From the NCBI RefSeq assembly GCF_000237325.1, contig NC_017542.1, positions 4,480,001 to 4,544,000 on the forward strand: a stretch of DNA of 64,000 bases, read 5' to 3'. Every line of letters begins with the position of its first letter. Within the stretch, counting starts at the first letter, position 1. Origin of the DNA: Paenibacillus polymyxa M1 (lineage in GTDB: Bacteria; Bacillota; Bacilli; Paenibacillales; Paenibacillaceae). The position numbers and the translations under genes are program-made. The notes under the pieces are model-generated. The model was not told the DNA's origin. It saw nothing but the letters and a program-made list of their open reading frames with translations, and ran no database searches. Of the stretch, positions 38,145 through 48,949 are shown one piece after another.

Positions 38145-40481
38145 CTAATGTACCCTTGCCTGCTCAACCAAAGCATGCTTTAACACCTGATCCATATGGG
38201 CAACGGGGACAAATTCAACATCCTGCCGGATACTGTCGGGAATATCCTTCAAATCCCGTTCATTATCTTTGGGAAGCAGAATTTTTTTGTAACCTGCCCG
38301 ATGGGCAGCCAGCGATTTTTCTTTCAAACCACCAATCGGCAATACGCGACCGCGCAGGGTAATTTCGCCCGTCATCGCTACATCCTTGGATACATGACGG
38401 TTGGTCAAAGCCGAAATTAATGCAGTAGCAATCGTGATTCCGGCAGATGGACCATCCTTCGGAATTGCTCCCTCAGGAATATGAATATGGATATCATTTT
38501 TCTCATAGAAATCCAATTCGATGCCCAGATCGACTGCTTTGGAACGAGTGTAGCTGAATGCCGCCTGCGCGGATTCTTTCATGACGTCTCCTAGTTTACC
38601 CGTAAGAATCAGTTTCCCGCTCCCAGGCACGACCGTCACTTCAATCATCAGTGTTTCACCACCGACCTCTGTCCACGCCAAGCCTGTAACCGTACCGATC
38701 TGATCCTCCAGTTCTGCTACACCGTAACGGAATTTGGCGATACCCAAATAATCTTTCAAATTATCCGGTGTGATTTCAATCGGCCCTTCGCCACCGGATA
38801 CAACTGACTTCGCCGCCTTGCGGCATAGAGAAGCCATTTGCTGTTCAAGATTACGCACACCAGATTCACGGGTATATTCACGAATGACACGCAGCAGCGT
38901 ATCCTCCCCAATAACCAACTGTTCCTCTCCCAAGCCATGCTCTCTCTTCTGCTTGGGCAGGAGATACCGATTGGCAATTTCCAACTTCTCCAGTTCGGTG
39001 TAGCCGGGAATATAGAGCGTCTCCATACGATCCATCAGCGGACGCGGGATATTATGTGCAGCATTGGCTGTCGTTACAAACATCACGTTGGACAGATCAA
39101 ACGGCAACTCAACAAAATGGTCACTGAACGTGTTGTTTTGTTCAGGATCGAGCACTTCGAGCAATGCCGCCGATGGATCGCCCCGGAAGTCGGAGGCCAT
39201 TTTATCAATCTCATCCAGCAAAAAGACTGGATTAGATGTTCCTGCGGTCTTCATTCCCTGAATAATCCGACCCGGCATCGCGCCAACATAAGTCCGGCGG
39301 TGACCACGGATTTCCGCTTCATCCCGCACACCTCCGAGAGAGATGCGGACAAATTCCCGACCCATGGATTTGGCAATCGAGCGAGCCAGCGAGGTCTTGC
39401 CGACTCCTGGCGGACCTACGAGACACAGAATGGGTCCCTTAATGGTCTTCACCAGTTTGCGCACGGCCAAATACTCCAACACCCGCTCCTTGGGCTTATC
39501 CAGCCCGTAATGGTCGTTATCGAGTATTTCTTCTGCTTTGACAATATCAAGATCATCATCGGTGAACTTGTTCCACGGCAAGCTTAACAGCCAATCGACG
39601 TAATTGCGGATGACACTACCCTCGGCAGAGCTTGCCGGCATTTTTTCCAGACGGTCAATTTCCTTTTCGACCTTCTCCTTCACCGGAACCGGCAACTCTC
39701 GTTCACTTAGCTGGTTGCGTAGTTCTTCAACTTCTCCTGCGCGACCTTCCTTCTCACCAAGTTCCTTCTGAATCGCCTTCATTTGTTCACGCAGATAATA
39801 CTCCTTCTGCGTCTTTTCCATCTGCTTCTTCACACGCTGGTTGATTTTACGTTCCAGCTCCAACACTTCACGCTCATTGTTTAAAATATCTAGAAGCTTC
39901 TCCAGACGCTGAGTTACGTCGATCGTCTCCAATATATCCTGCTTTTCCTTAATTTTGAGCGTCAAATGGCTTGTGATCACATCAGCCAGGCGTCCTGGCT
40001 CCTCAATATCAGATACCGCAGCGAGAGTCTCCGGGGTTACCTTTTTGGACAAATTGATATAATGCTCGAACTGAGTTAATACAGTGCGCATAAGCGCATC
40101 CGTTTCAGGCTGCACATTTTCTGCCTCGTGCAGTTCCTTCGCCATTACCTCGTAATATTCTTCATTGTCCGTATATTGAATAATCTCAGCACGTTCCAGC
40201 CCTTCCACCAATACTCGAATGGTTCCGTTGGGAAGCTTGAGCATTTGGCGTACTTTGGCTACCGTGCCGACTCGAAAAATATCCTCTTGTGTGGGTTCTT
40301 CAATATTAACTTCTGATTGAGAACACAGGAGAATCAAATTGTCTTCAACCATCGCTTTTTCCAAAGCCTTGACCGATTTTTCCCGGCCCACATCGAGATG
40401 TAGAACCATGCTCGGGTAAACCAGAAGTCCTCTTAAAGGCAGCAAAGGAAAACGACGACCTTTTGTCTTGGTGGGTCCCAT
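38145..40481 (-). CDS. lonA: ATP-dependent protease Lon (LonA)
   Basis: AAA+ serine protease that degrades misfolded and regulatory proteins. The N-terminal substrate domain (1-200) and a coiled coil (200-300) precede the Walker [10 protein letters not shown] and Walker [10 protein letters not shown]. The proteolytic Ser lies in PKDGPSAG, with the catalytic Lys about 40 residues later. GGAGGTG precedes ATG 40481. Length is 778. Confidence 0.97.
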   Translation of the reverse strand: MGPTKTKGRRFPLLPLRGLLVYPSMVLHLDVGREKSVKALEKAMVEDNLILLCSQSEVNIEEPTQEDIFRVGTVAKVRQMLKLPNGTIRVLVEGLERAEIIQYTDNEEYYEVMAKELHEAENVQPETDALMRTVLTQFEHYINLSKKVTPETLAAVSDIEEPGRLADVITSHLTLKIKEKQDILETIDVTQRLEKLLDILNNEREVLELERKINQRVKKQMEKTQKEYYLREQMKAIQKELGEKEGRAGEVEELRNQLSERELPVPVKEKVEKEIDRLEKMPASSAEGSVIRNYVDWLLSLPWNKFTDDDLDIVKAEEILDNDHYGLDKPKERVLEYLAVRKLVKTIKGPILCLVGPPGVGKTSLARSIAKSMGREFVRISLGGVRDEAEIRGHRRTYVGAMPGRIIQGMKTAGTSNPVFLLDEIDKMASDFRGDPSAALLEVLDPEQNNTFSDHFVELPFDLSNVMFVTTANAAHNIPRPLMDRMETLYIPGYTELEKLEIANRYLLPKQKREHGLGEEQLVIGEDTLLRVIREYTRESGVRNLEQQMASLCRKAAKSVVSGGEGPIEITPDNLKDYLGIAKFRYGVAELEDQIGTVTGLAWTEVGGETLMIEVTVVPGSGKLILTGKLGDVMKESAQAAFSYTRSKAVDLGIELDFYEKNDIHIHIPEGAIPKDGPSAGITIATALISALTNRHVSKDVAMTGEITLRGRVLPIGGLKEKSLAAHRAGYKKILLPKDNERDLKDIPDSIRQDVEFVPVAHMDQVLKHALVEQARVH

Positions 40482-40591
40482 CGCTTTCGCACCTCCAGTG
40501 ATTCTCAGGTTCCGGATTTTACAATCCTCACGTTGCTATCTTTCATATTTTATCAAATGTTTTATAAAAAAACCAATGAAAGACTAGTTCA

Positions 40592-42319
40592 TTAGCAAGA
40601 TCCTGTATCTGAAATCGTCCCATTATGCGTTCCATCCGCCTGTAACAAGGAGGACTGGGATGGGCGAAAAGTCTCAATTGGCGCATGTACAGGCGCATCC
40701 GTCGTCATCTCTTCTCCGAACACATGACGGAACACTTCGGTCACCGACTGTACAGGGATGACTTTTAGGCCTTCAATGCTATCAAAAAGAGCTTGCCAGT
40801 TGTCCTGCGGAATGATTACTTTTTTGGCTCCAGCCTGAAAAGCAGCTTCGACCTTGGCTAATACGCCGCCAATCGGCTTGACTCGGCCATGGATGCTAAT
40901 CTCGCCAGTCATGGCAATTTCATGATCCACCGGAATTCCTCGCATCGCGGAGGCAATAGCTGTTGCCATTGCAATCCCTGCCGACGGACCATCTACTGGC
41001 GTCCCCCCAGGAAAATTGATATGCAGATCGTAATTGGAGGGGGATAAACCGAGCGTACGCAAAACAGTCAGAACATTTTCAACAGAGCCTTTAGCCATGC
41101 TCTTACGACGCAGTGTTCGGGAGTTACCTCCGATCTCTTCTTCATCCACAACGCCCGTAATATTATAGCTTCCCTTTCCTTCGGGAACCGGAACCGCAGT
41201 AACTTCAATTTCCAGCAGCATGCCCATGTTCGGACCGTATACAGCTAATCCGTTAACAAATCCGATTTGCGGCAAGCCCGGTATTTTTCGATCAGGACGG
41301 GGTTGAATTTGGCTGCTACCCGCTACCCATTCCACGTCCGAAGCATCGAGTCGTTCCCTTTTCTCGGTAAGTGCCAAACCAGCAGCAAGCTGGATCATAT
41401 TGACCGCCTCCCGGCCGTTGGTCGCGTAACGCTGTACAACCTCTACTGCCTCTGGACAAGGACCAAAGCCTAGCTTGTGTACAGCATCTTCAGCAATACG
41501 AGCAATCTCCTGCGGCTGCAGGGCACGGAAATAAATTTCCATGCACCGGGATCGAATAGCAGGTGGCAGCTCGTGCGGCGAACGGGTCGTCGCACCTACC
41601 AAGCGGAAATCCGCTGGCAAACCGTTTTGGAAAATATCGTGAATATATGCAGGAGTATGCGAATCTTCAGAATTGTAATATGCACTTTCCAAAAATACCT
41701 TTCGATCCTCCAGCACTTTCAACAGCTTATTCATCTGCGTTGGATGCAGCTCGCCAATCTCATCAATGAACAACATCCCTCCATGAGCCTTCGTTACAGC
41801 TCCGGGTTTAGGTTGAGGGATACCTGCTACCCCCATCGCTCCTGCCCCTTGGTAGATTGGATCATGTACTGAACCAATTAACGGGTCCGCAATACCACGT
41901 TCGTCAAAACGGGCCGTTGTGGCATCAATTTCCGTGAATTTAGCATCCCCTTTGAATGGGGAGGACTGATTCTTCTTGGCCTCTTCCAGCACCACACGTG
42001 CGGCAGCCGTTTTCCCTACACCAGGGGGGCCATAAATAATGACATGCTGCGGATTCGCACTGCATAACGCCGCCTTGAGCGCACGCAGCCCGTCCTTCTG
42101 ACCGACGATATCCTGTAACGTGGCAGGACGTGTGCGTTCAGCTAGCGGCTTAGTAAGTGAAATAGAGCGCAATTTGCGCAACTTATCCAATTCCTTCCGA
42201 GATTCCCGATCCACCGCACTACGGTTCGTTTTCTGGCTCCGTAGAAGGTTCCAGAAATACAGACCAATAACAATCCCAAAAAACATTTGCACCAATAACA
42301 ATATCATAGTCAAGTCCAT
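40592..42319 (-). CDS. lonB: Forespore-type protease LonB
   Basis: Membrane-anchored Lon homologue, in B. subtilis made in the forespore under sigma-F. An N-terminal helix (MILLLVQMFFGIVIGLYFW) precedes the AAA+ domain ([12 protein letters not shown]) and the Lon protease domain (PVDGPSAGI). ATG 42319 is used, with GGAGGGAATACG in front; the frame runs 59 codons further but that stretch has no family match and overlaps the gap with ispG. Length is 575. It precedes lonA by 110 bases. Confidence 0.95.
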   Translation of the reverse strand: MDLTMILLLVQMFFGIVIGLYFWNLLRSQKTNRSAVDRESRKELDKLRKLRSISLTKPLAERTRPATLQDIVGQKDGLRALKAALCSANPQHVIIYGPPGVGKTAAARVVLEEAKKNQSSPFKGDAKFTEIDATTARFDERGIADPLIGSVHDPIYQGAGAMGVAGIPQPKPGAVTKAHGGMLFIDEIGELHPTQMNKLLKVLEDRKVFLESAYYNSEDSHTPAYIHDIFQNGLPADFRLVGATTRSPHELPPAIRSRCMEIYFRALQPQEIARIAEDAVHKLGFGPCPEAVEVVQRYATNGREAVNMIQLAAGLALTEKRERLDASDVEWVAGSSQIQPRPDRKIPGLPQIGFVNGLAVYGPNMGMLLEIEVTAVPVPEGKGSYNITGVVDEEEIGGNSRTLRRKSMAKGSVENVLTVLRTLGLSPSNYDLHINFPGGTPVDGPSAGIAMATAIASAMRGIPVDHEIAMTGEISIHGRVKPIGGVLAKVEAAFQAGAKKVIIPQDNWQALFDSIEGLKVIPVQSVTEVFRHVFGEEMTTDAPVHAPIETFRPSQSSLLQADGTHNGTISDTGSC

Positions 42320-42432
42320 CGTATTCCCTCCGTTTCTCATCTCAGCAATTTGAAAATGCTGTTCTATGAAAGACAGTATTTCCTTTTCCACGAGAGCTAA
42401 ACGGCTGTCTTTCAAAAGATCAGAGAGAAATA

Positions 42433-42486
42433 CAAAAACACCGCGAAGAACAGTTCTGTAGCAGAGCTGCTCTCCACGGTGTTTAA
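42433..42486 (-). terminator. Terminator after ispG
   Basis: Outer stem AAACACCG/CGGTGTTT (about 42474-42484 with 42435-42445) around a long arm with an inner AGCAGCTCTGCT pairing, followed leftward by five T. Confidence 0.65.
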
Positions 42487-42537
42487 ACAATGACAATAGT
42501 TTATGATTATACCTATTTTTAAAATAACCGCTTATGC

Positions 42538-43656
42538 CTACACTTTCTCGGCAGTGTGACGCTCTTCACGTCCGGGTATTTTACCTGTTTCCTCATAAGC
42601 TTTGACGATGATATCAATTTCTTTTTTCAATTCGTCAACCATTTCAGCCTCAGGGACTTTGCGAATCATCTTTCCATAACGGAACAATAGACCTTCTCCG
42701 CGTGCTCCGGCAATTCCGATATCAGCTTCCTTCGCTTCACCCGGGCCGTTAACTGCACACCCTAGTACAGATACTTTAATCGGCACCTTGAGTTTTGCAA
42801 TGTAATCCTCTACCTCGTTCGCAATAGAGAACAGATCAATATCCAGACGCCCACAAGTCGGACAAGAAATCAATGTAGCTGCGTTCGTGATCAACCCAAA
42901 CGTTTTGAGCAACTCCCGTGCTACCTTCACTTCTTCTACCGGATCGGCACTTAGCGAAATACGCATGGTGGACCCGATACCTGCTGCCAACAGAGCTCCC
43001 ATACCTGCCGCGCTTTTAACCGTTCCAGTAAAGAGTGTACCGGCTTCGGTGATGCCCAAATGGAGGGGATACTTAATAATTTCAGCTGCCTTCGTGTAAG
43101 CGGCAATCGCCATTGGAACGTCAGAAGCCTTCAGTGATACGATAATATCATGGAAATCAAGCTCTTCCAGTATCCCGATATGGTACAGTGCACTTTCTAC
43201 CATCGCTTCTGGCGTAGGGTAGCCATACTTATCCAGTAAATGCTGTTCCAATGATCCGGCGTTTACACCAATCCGAATCGGAATCCCCTTTTCTTTACAT
43301 GCCTTAACGACAGCTTCCACTTTTTCACGTCGTCCAATGTTGCCTGGGTTAATGCGAACCTTGTCAATCCCATTTTCAATTGCCAGTAGAGCCAGCTTGT
43401 GATTAAAGTGAATATCTGCAACCAGCGGAATATGAATCCGCTTCTTAATTTCTTTAATAGCTGCGGCAGCTTCCTCATTGTTGACGGTAACCCGCACTAT
43501 CTGACATCCGGCTTCTTCCAAACGAAGAATCTCGGCTACTGTAGCTTCCACATCTGCCGTCTTGGTTGTGCACATGCTTTGGATGATGACTTCATTGCTG
43601 CCGCCAATCGTCAGATTCCCGACTTGAACGGGACGTGTGTCTTGTCTTAAGAACAT
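42538..43656 (-). CDS. ispG: 4-hydroxy-3-methylbut-2-enyl diphosphate synthase (flavodoxin)
   Basis: Fe4S4 enzyme of the MEP isoprenoid pathway, converting MEcPP to HMBPP. The TIM-barrel part runs from about 10 to 250. Cluster cysteines are in [13 protein letters not shown] and GCAVNGPGE near the C-terminus. ATG 43656, behind GGGAGAG, gives 372 residues. It is a single gene between clpX and lonB with its own terminator. Confidence 0.96.
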   Translation of the reverse strand: MFLRQDTRPVQVGNLTIGGSNEVIIQSMCTTKTADVEATVAEILRLEEAGCQIVRVTVNNEEAAAAIKEIKKRIHIPLVADIHFNHKLALLAIENGIDKVRINPGNIGRREKVEAVVKACKEKGIPIRIGVNAGSLEQHLLDKYGYPTPEAMVESALYHIGILEELDFHDIIVSLKASDVPMAIAAYTKAAEIIKYPLHLGITEAGTLFTGTVKSAAGMGALLAAGIGSTMRISLSADPVEEVKVARELLKTFGLITNAATLISCPTCGRLDIDLFSIANEVEDYIAKLKVPIKVSVLGCAVNGPGEAKEADIGIAGARGEGLLFRYGKMIRKVPEAEMVDELKKEIDIIVKAYEETGKIPGREERHTAEKV

Positions 43657-43766
43657 ATACTTTTCTCTCCCATTAACGCCAAACCTCCACCCCATAAAAC
43701 CTCATACAGGTTTCGTGAAGTGGAGATCTGGCTTCTCATGTTGTAGAGATCGCGAAGTATCAATCC

Positions 43767-45023
43767 TTAGGCGCTCTCTTCTTGTTTTTTATCCTTATCT
43801 GTACCACCGAGTTCCGGTGCAATTTTGTCTTTTACTACCTGCTCGTTGATGACGCAAGTCGTCACATCATCACGGGAAGGAACTTCGTACATAACGTCAA
43901 GCATAATACCTTCAATAATTGCGCGAAGGCCACGAGCACCCGTGTTACGCTTGATCGCCTCACGAGCAATGGCTTCCAGAGCATCTTGTTTAAACTCCAG
44001 CTGCACATTGTCCAGTTCCAGCATCTTCTGGTATTGCTTGGTCAACGCATTTTTCGGTTCAGACAAAATACGAACCAATGTCTTCTCATCAAGTGGCTCC
44101 AGCGTCGAAATGACTGGCAAACGTCCTACGAATTCCGGAATCAGACCGAACTTCAACAGATCCTCAGGCAATACCATGGAGGTATATTCGCCTGGTTTCA
44201 GATCTTTTTGTTCACTAGTCGCGTTAAAGCCGATGACCTTCTTACCGATACGACGTTTGATCATTTGCTCCAGACCATCAAAGGCACCGCCACAAATGAA
44301 CAGGATATTCGTAGTATCAATTTGAATGAATTCTTGATGTGGATGCTTGCGACCGCCTTGCGGAGGTACAGAAGCAACCGTGCCTTCCAAAATCTTAAGC
44401 AATGCTTGCTGTACACCTTCACCCGATACGTCACGCGTAATGGACGGGTTTTCAGATTTACGAGCTACTTTATCAATTTCGTCAATGTAGATAATGCCGC
44501 GTTCTGCTTTTTCTACATCATAATCGGCAGCTTGAATCAATTTCAGCAAAATGTTTTCAACGTCTTCACCCACATAACCCGCTTCCGTAAGGGAAGTGGC
44601 ATCTGCGATAGCAAATGGGACGTTCAAAATTTTAGCCATGGTTTGCGCAAGCAACGTTTTACCCGAACCTGTAGGTCCAAGCATCAAAATGTTACTTTTT
44701 TGCAGTTCCACATCATCAATTTTGTTTTGTGTATTAATACGTTTGTAGTGATTATATACCGCAACAGACAATGATTTTTTCGCTTGATCCTGACCAATAA
44801 CATATTGGTCCAGAATTTCACGGATTTGCATTGGTTTTGGAATATCTTTCAGATCTACTTCTTCTTCATGACCCAATTCTTCCTCCACAATTTCCGTGCA
44901 CAACTCGATGCATTCATCACATATATATACGCCCGGTCCGGCAACAAGCTTGCGAACCTGATCCTGAGATTTACCGCAGAAAGAACATTTTAATTGTCCT
45001 TTTTCATCATTAAATTTAAACAT
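43767..45023 (-). CDS. clpX: ClpX ATPase subunit of ClpXP
   Basis: AAA+ unfoldase that feeds ClpP. A C4 zinc finger (Cys13, Cys16, Cys35, Cys38) forms the N-terminal domain. Walker [13 protein letters not shown] is near 120, the pore loop GYVGEDVE near 150, and the IGF-type ClpP loop lies in [21 protein letters not shown] precedes ATG 45023. It follows clpP by 12 bases, so here clpP and clpX form one unit; in B. subtilis clpP lies elsewhere and tig precedes clpX. Confidence 0.97.
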   Translation of the reverse strand: MFKFNDEKGQLKCSFCGKSQDQVRKLVAGPGVYICDECIELCTEIVEEELGHEEEVDLKDIPKPMQIREILDQYVIGQDQAKKSLSVAVYNHYKRINTQNKIDDVELQKSNILMLGPTGSGKTLLAQTMAKILNVPFAIADATSLTEAGYVGEDVENILLKLIQAADYDVEKAERGIIYIDEIDKVARKSENPSITRDVSGEGVQQALLKILEGTVASVPPQGGRKHPHQEFIQIDTTNILFICGGAFDGLEQMIKRRIGKKVIGFNATSEQKDLKPGEYTSMVLPEDLLKFGLIPEFVGRLPVISTLEPLDEKTLVRILSEPKNALTKQYQKMLELDNVQLEFKQDALEAIAREAIKRNTGARGLRAIIEGIMLDVMYEVPSRDDVTTCVINEQVVKDKIAPELGGTDKDKKQEESA

Positions 45024-45035
45024 AGAGCCACCCCT

Positions 45036-45626
45036 TTACAGATTAATCGGTTTAGACAGCACCTGGTCAATGATACCGTATGCTTTTGCCTCTTCCGCTT
45101 CCATGAAGAAATCCCGGTCAGTATCACGTTCGATTTTTTCGAGGGGCTGACCTGTACGCTCTACATAGATTTGATTCAGCTTGGCACGTGTTTTGATAAT
45201 CCAGTCCGCATGAATCAGCATGTCGGAGGCTTGCCCCTGAATGCCGCCGAGCGGCTGGTGGATCATAACTTCACTATTGGTAAGTGCATATCTTTTGCCT
45301 GGTGCACCAGCTGTGAGCAATAAAGAACCCATACTAGCAGCCATACCTACACAAATCGTCGATACATCCGGCTTAATGAATTGCATTGTATCATATATAC
45401 CCATGCCTGCAGTAACAGAACCGCCTGGCGAGTTAATGTACAAATTAATGTCCTTCTCCGGGTCTTCCGCAGAAAGGAACAATAGCTGTGCAATGACGAG
45501 ATTGGCGACATCGTCATCAATCGGGCCACTTAGGAAAATGATGCGATCCTTAAGCAACCGCGAGTAAATATCGTAAGATCGTTCTCCTCGATTCGTTTGT
45601 TCCACAACCATAGGGACGAGACTCAT
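45036..45626 (-). CDS. clpP: ATP-dependent Clp protease proteolytic subunit
   Basis: Serine peptidase tetradecamer. The triad is Ser98 (GMAASMGS), His123 (MIHQPLGG) and Asp172. Length is 196 from ATG 45626; the family start [11 protein letters not shown] fits. Upstream in-frame codons to 45671 belong to a leader hairpin. It is co-transcribed with clpX. Confidence 0.97.
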   Translation of the reverse strand: MSLVPMVVEQTNRGERSYDIYSRLLKDRIIFLSGPIDDDVANLVIAQLLFLSAEDPEKDINLYINSPGGSVTAGMGIYDTMQFIKPDVSTICVGMAASMGSLLLTAGAPGKRYALTNSEVMIHQPLGGIQGQASDMLIHADWIIKTRAKLNQIYVERTGQPLEKIERDTDRDFFMEAEEAKAYGIIDQVLSKPINL

Positions 45627-45671
45627 CACGACCAACCTCTTTTCTTTATTAAAATGAACACCTGTATTCAT

Positions 45672-45704
45672 CCGCTTCCTTTTGTCCCATTAAAACGGAA
45701 GCGG
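45672..45704 (-). promoter_or_regulatory. Hairpin in the clpP leader
   Basis: Eight-pair stem CCGCTTCC/GGAAGCGG (45697-45704 with 45672-45679) about 45 bases before the clpP start. No T-run follows, so it is not a classic terminator. Confidence 0.5.
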
Positions 45705-45734
45705 CAATCATGAAACGTGAACACCTTACAAAAT

Positions 45735-45763
45735 ATTTTAACATGTTCAGAGTCTCGTGTCAT
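45735..45763 (-). promoter_or_regulatory. Promoter of clpP-clpX
   Basis: ATGACA (45758-45763), a 17-base spacer and TAAAAT (45735-45740) with a TG just upstream. It lies in the 407-base gap between tig and clpP, which otherwise holds the tig terminator and unremarkable sequence. I found no convincing CtsR heptad repeat. Confidence 0.5.
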
Positions 45764-45935
45764 ATTTGCCTGCTCATATATGAAGTGCAGGCTATTTACA
45801 GACACCCTGCCGAGACCTTCTCATATTTAACCATGTTTCGTATGTATGTGCAAATGTACGGTAGTGACTTATGTAAAACAGAAAACACCATTCACAGCGC
45901 TTTCCATAAACGACTAAAATTTGGGTTGTCTAAGG

Positions 45936-45973
45936 TAAAAATAAGGCACGTAACTTTCACTACGTGCCTTATC
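45936..45973 (-). terminator. Terminator after tig
   Basis: Perfect 12-bp stem (45961-45972 with 45941-45952) followed leftward by T-rich sequence. Confidence 0.85.
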
Positions 45974-46033
45974 CTTATCTAATTACTACGTTGCAGCCTG
46001 TTATAGCCTACACCGTATATTTTATCGTTTAAA

Positions 46034-47347
46034 TTACTCAGCAGCTGCAGCTGGCGCTTCAACTTCTTTGCTGTTTTCCACCAGCAAAGCGATTGTTTTG
46101 CGCAGGGAGATCTCTTCTTTCAAGTTAGCGAACGAGCCGTTACTTTCCAGAATGCTGCGGATCTCTTCTACAGAACGTTTGTAAGTGTCAGCCATGTTTT
46201 GCAGTTCTTCATTAATTTCCGCTTCGGAAACTTCGATGTTTTCTGCTTTAGCCACTTGCTCCAGCACGAGGTTGTTGCGTACGCGCTTCTCAGCATCTGC
46301 TTTCATTTGCTCTTCCAGGTCTTCTTTGCTTTGACCGGAGAAGCCGAGGAACATTTCAAGGTTCATGCCTTGGCTGCGCAGACGGTTGTCGAAATCGCGA
46401 ACCATGTTTTGCACTTCACTCTTGACCATTGCTTCAGGAATGTCGATTGTTGCATTTTCAGCAACTTTCTCCACTACAGCGCCCTCACGAGCTGCTTTAG
46501 CTTCGTTTTCTTTGCGCTCCAGCAATTGCTTTTTCAAGTCTTCCTTGAATTCAGCAAGTGTGTCAAATTCACTTACATCTTTAGCAAATTCATCGTCCAA
46601 TTCAGGAAGAACTTTGCGTTTCAGTTCATGAACTTTTACTTTGAATACAGCTTGTTTACCAGCGAGGTCAGCAGAATGGTAGTTCTCAGGGAACGTTACT
46701 TCAACGTCCTTGGAATCACCAGTGTGCAAACCAATCACTTGGTCTTCAAAGCCAGGGATGAAGGTATTTGAACCCAGTTCCAGAGAATACTTCTCAGCTT
46801 GTCCACCTTCGAATTGTACGCCGTCTACGGAACCGTCGAAGTCAATGATAGCTGTATCGCCGGATTGAGCAGCATCTTCATCAACAACAACCAATTCAGC
46901 ATGACGTTGTTGCAGGCGCTCCAGCTCTTGAGCCAGTTCTTCGTCGCTTACTTCGTTTTTGCTTACAGGCACTTCTACGCCTTTGTAATCGCCCAAAGTT
47001 ACTTCAGGTTTAACCGTAACTTTTGCTTTGAATTTGAAAGATTCGCCTTTAGCAAATTGATCAATTTCAACATCAGGGCTATCTACTGGGAAGATGTCTG
47101 TTTGCTCTACAGCTTGGCTGTATGCTTCTGGCAACAGGAAGTCAATTGCATCCTGGTACAGACTTTCGATACCATAACGTTTTTCAAAGATAGGACGTGG
47201 TACTTTACCTTTACGGAATCCTGGTACACTTACTTGTTTAACCACTTTATTAAAAGCTTTGTCGAGTGCAGCGGCTACACGATCCGCGTCTACCTCAACT
47301 TCAAGAACCCCAAGGTTCTTCTCTATTTTCTCCCAAGTTGCTTTCAT
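46034..47347 (-). CDS. tig: Trigger factor
   Basis: Ribosome-bound chaperone and prolyl isomerase. The ribosome-docking signature GFRKGKVPR is at about 43-51, the FKBP-like domain spans about 160-245 and the helical arm follows. Length is 437. GGAGGGG precedes ATG 47347. It is its own transcription unit, between a strong promoter and a strong terminator. Confidence 0.97.
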   Translation of the reverse strand: MKATWEKIEKNLGVLEVEVDADRVAAALDKAFNKVVKQVSVPGFRKGKVPRPIFEKRYGIESLYQDAIDFLLPEAYSQAVEQTDIFPVDSPDVEIDQFAKGESFKFKAKVTVKPEVTLGDYKGVEVPVSKNEVSDEELAQELERLQQRHAELVVVDEDAAQSGDTAIIDFDGSVDGVQFEGGQAEKYSLELGSNTFIPGFEDQVIGLHTGDSKDVEVTFPENYHSADLAGKQAVFKVKVHELKRKVLPELDDEFAKDVSEFDTLAEFKEDLKKQLLERKENEAKAAREGAVVEKVAENATIDIPEAMVKSEVQNMVRDFDNRLRSQGMNLEMFLGFSGQSKEDLEEQMKADAEKRVRNNLVLEQVAKAENIEVSEAEINEELQNMADTYKRSVEEIRSILESNGSFANLKEEISLRKTIALLVENSKEVEAPAAAAE

Positions 47348-47419
47348 TTTATGCTTTCCCCTCCAACAAAATCTTCACTTAGTTTTCATTACAATCAACG
47401 CACACAAAATAACCACTAT

Positions 47420-47448
47420 AGTATATCTAACATTACTGTCTTTTTCAA
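47420..47448 (-). promoter_or_regulatory. Promoter of tig
   Basis: TTGAAA (47443-47448), a 17-base spacer and TATACT (47420-47425), leftward. Confidence 0.75.
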
Positions 47449-47490
47449 GGGCAGCCCTTGAATGCTTTAACAGGTAAACGTTTCCGGTCA

Positions 47491-48423
47491 TTAAGGAGTG
47501 TTCATTCCCGCCGCGACGAATAATCGCATCGACCGATACGCTTGCTCAAAACGGAAGCGTAGTGCATCTGTAATGCCATATATAGCGCGGGTTTCTTCCT
47601 CATTATTGTTCCCGTTCAAACTTTCCGAAACGGTCTGATGGAGTGCTGCTGCCCAAATATCCGGCATCCCGTCCTCTTCCACCAACATTGATCTATAATC
47701 TTTCGTACCGTACACTGCCATCACAAACTGTGACCATAGCTCCTGTGCAAAATAGAATAGTGTAGGCTCATGCACTTCAGTCTGGTCAGCTACCCGTTCC
47801 AAAATACGCATAATCGCCTCTGGAAACTCATCGGGCTGTAACGGAACCGTTTCAATATCGATTTCCGTCTCTTCATCACCCCGTCTGATTTCTATCGTCC
47901 CTTCCATTCCACGGCGTCTCATTGTCTGTAGAACACGGAATTGGAGAAGAGGATGGATTTCCCGTTCAGTAATCCAGCGAAGCAAGGCATCGTCGATCTC
48001 CGGCAGTTCCAAGTAGGATAGCTGTTCCAAAGCTAGAATCGTCTGTTCGGATAACGGTTGATCCATAGCCATCTGCAAAAGCTTGTTACCGTAGCCTGCA
48101 TCCTGTTCCTGCTTAAAGCGTGCATGACGGCGAGCCAACTCAACTTCACTGACTTCGTCTTCTTCCACATTGTCCGTTGCCGTCCCGCTGTCAGCGTACT
48201 GTGGAAATGCAGCTTCCAGCCATTGTAACAGAGCGTTCCATTCATCGTATTGTTTCTGCTCCTGTCCCTGACACTGCATCAAAAAACGCAGCATCGCCAT
48301 CGCCTCTCCGTAACGTTCGTTCTCAAGCATCACCGTAAGTTGAATTTGATAGTAGTCCAGTGTCTTCGGAAACAATACGATATTATTTTCTTTTGTCGTC
48401 ACCTTGGAGTCCTTTATTTTCAA
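47491..48423 (-). CDS. YsoA-like helical repeat protein
   Basis: About 310 residues, acidic and helical. B. subtilis has a TPR-domain protein, YsoA, immediately upstream of tig, and this gene has that position, so a YsoA-type assignment is likely though the repeats are weak by eye (RYGEAMAMLRFLMQ is the clearest). No catalytic motif is seen. TTG 48423 is preferred as the start because GGAGGAGAGGGGG precedes it; the frame opens at a TTG at 48444 that would include the SD itself. Confidence 0.65.
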   Translation of the reverse strand: MKIKDSKVTTKENNIVLFPKTLDYYQIQLTVMLENERYGEAMAMLRFLMQCQGQEQKQYDEWNALLQWLEAAFPQYADSGTATDNVEEDEVSEVELARRHARFKQEQDAGYGNKLLQMAMDQPLSEQTILALEQLSYLELPEIDDALLRWITEREIHPLLQFRVLQTMRRRGMEGTIEIRRGDEETEIDIETVPLQPDEFPEAIMRILERVADQTEVHEPTLFYFAQELWSQFVMAVYGTKDYRSMLVEEDGMPDIWAAALHQTVSESLNGNNNEEETRAIYGITDALRFRFEQAYRSMRLFVAAGMNTP

Positions 48424-48612
48424 GGCACCCCCTCTCCTCCGCAAGCTAAAGTATTTGTAGATTATATGAGAAACAGCAGCCGAAGTTCAACCACTCGTCT
48501 TCAACATATTCACCTGTATTCTAACATACCCTTTTATAAGGCAAAAAAAACGATGTGTATTCTGAATTTATGTGGTGTAGAGGCCAAATAAGCGATATAT
48601 GCAAAATAAGAC

Positions 48613-48641
48613 TTGTATCTTTTTCATCCATATGATATATT
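48613..48641 (+). promoter_or_regulatory. Promoter of tRNA-Arg
   Basis: TTGTAT (48613-48618), a 17-base spacer and TATATT (48636-48641), about 20 bases before the tRNA 5' end. Confidence 0.65.
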
Positions 48642-48661
48642 AATATTCGCTTGAATTTTAT

Positions 48662-48735
<74 letters not shown>

Positions 48736-48743
48736 TATAGCCG

Positions 48744-48770
48744 AAGCTTCCTGTTTAGGAAGCTTTTTTT
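48744..48770 (+). terminator. Terminator after tRNA-Arg
   Basis: Nine-pair stem AAGCTTCCT/AGGAAGCTT with loop GTTT followed by a run of seven T that begins within the stem. Confidence 0.85.
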
Positions 48771-48841
48771 ATTTTCCAGCGAAATAGGACCCACTGTGGA
48801 TGTTGGAGCCTAGCATCGTATTACAACCTATTTTAATGTAG

Positions 48842-48892
48842 AAAAGGCTGTTTCCGCAGCGCTGTTTGAGCGCTTGTCTGGGACAGCCTTTT
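48842..48892 (+). promoter_or_regulatory. Long hairpin upstream of exoA
   Basis: Perfect ten-pair outer stem (48842-48851 with 48883-48892) around an inner AGCGCT/AGCGCT stem, ending in TTTT. It lies 58 bases before the exoA ATG. It may be a terminator or an attenuator; no clear promoter fits between it and exoA. Confidence 0.5.
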
Positions 48893-48949
48893 ATCGAGGG
48901 TATACCATTACACCGCTTGACTGCGTGGAGTAGTAAGGAGTTTAATCAA

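Noticed and set aside
42320..42496. N-terminal extension of lonB
   Set aside because: No family similarity, overlaps the ispG terminator region, and ATG 42319 has GGAGGG upstream.
43782..44774. Long rightward open frame (about 330 codons)
   Set aside because: It is fully antisense to clpX, has no SD or family motif, and arises from clpX codon bias.
47440..47465. CAAGGGC/GCCCTTG hairpin as a terminator after the YsoA-like gene
   Set aside because: In the leftward direction it is followed by A, not T, and it overlaps the tig -35 box.
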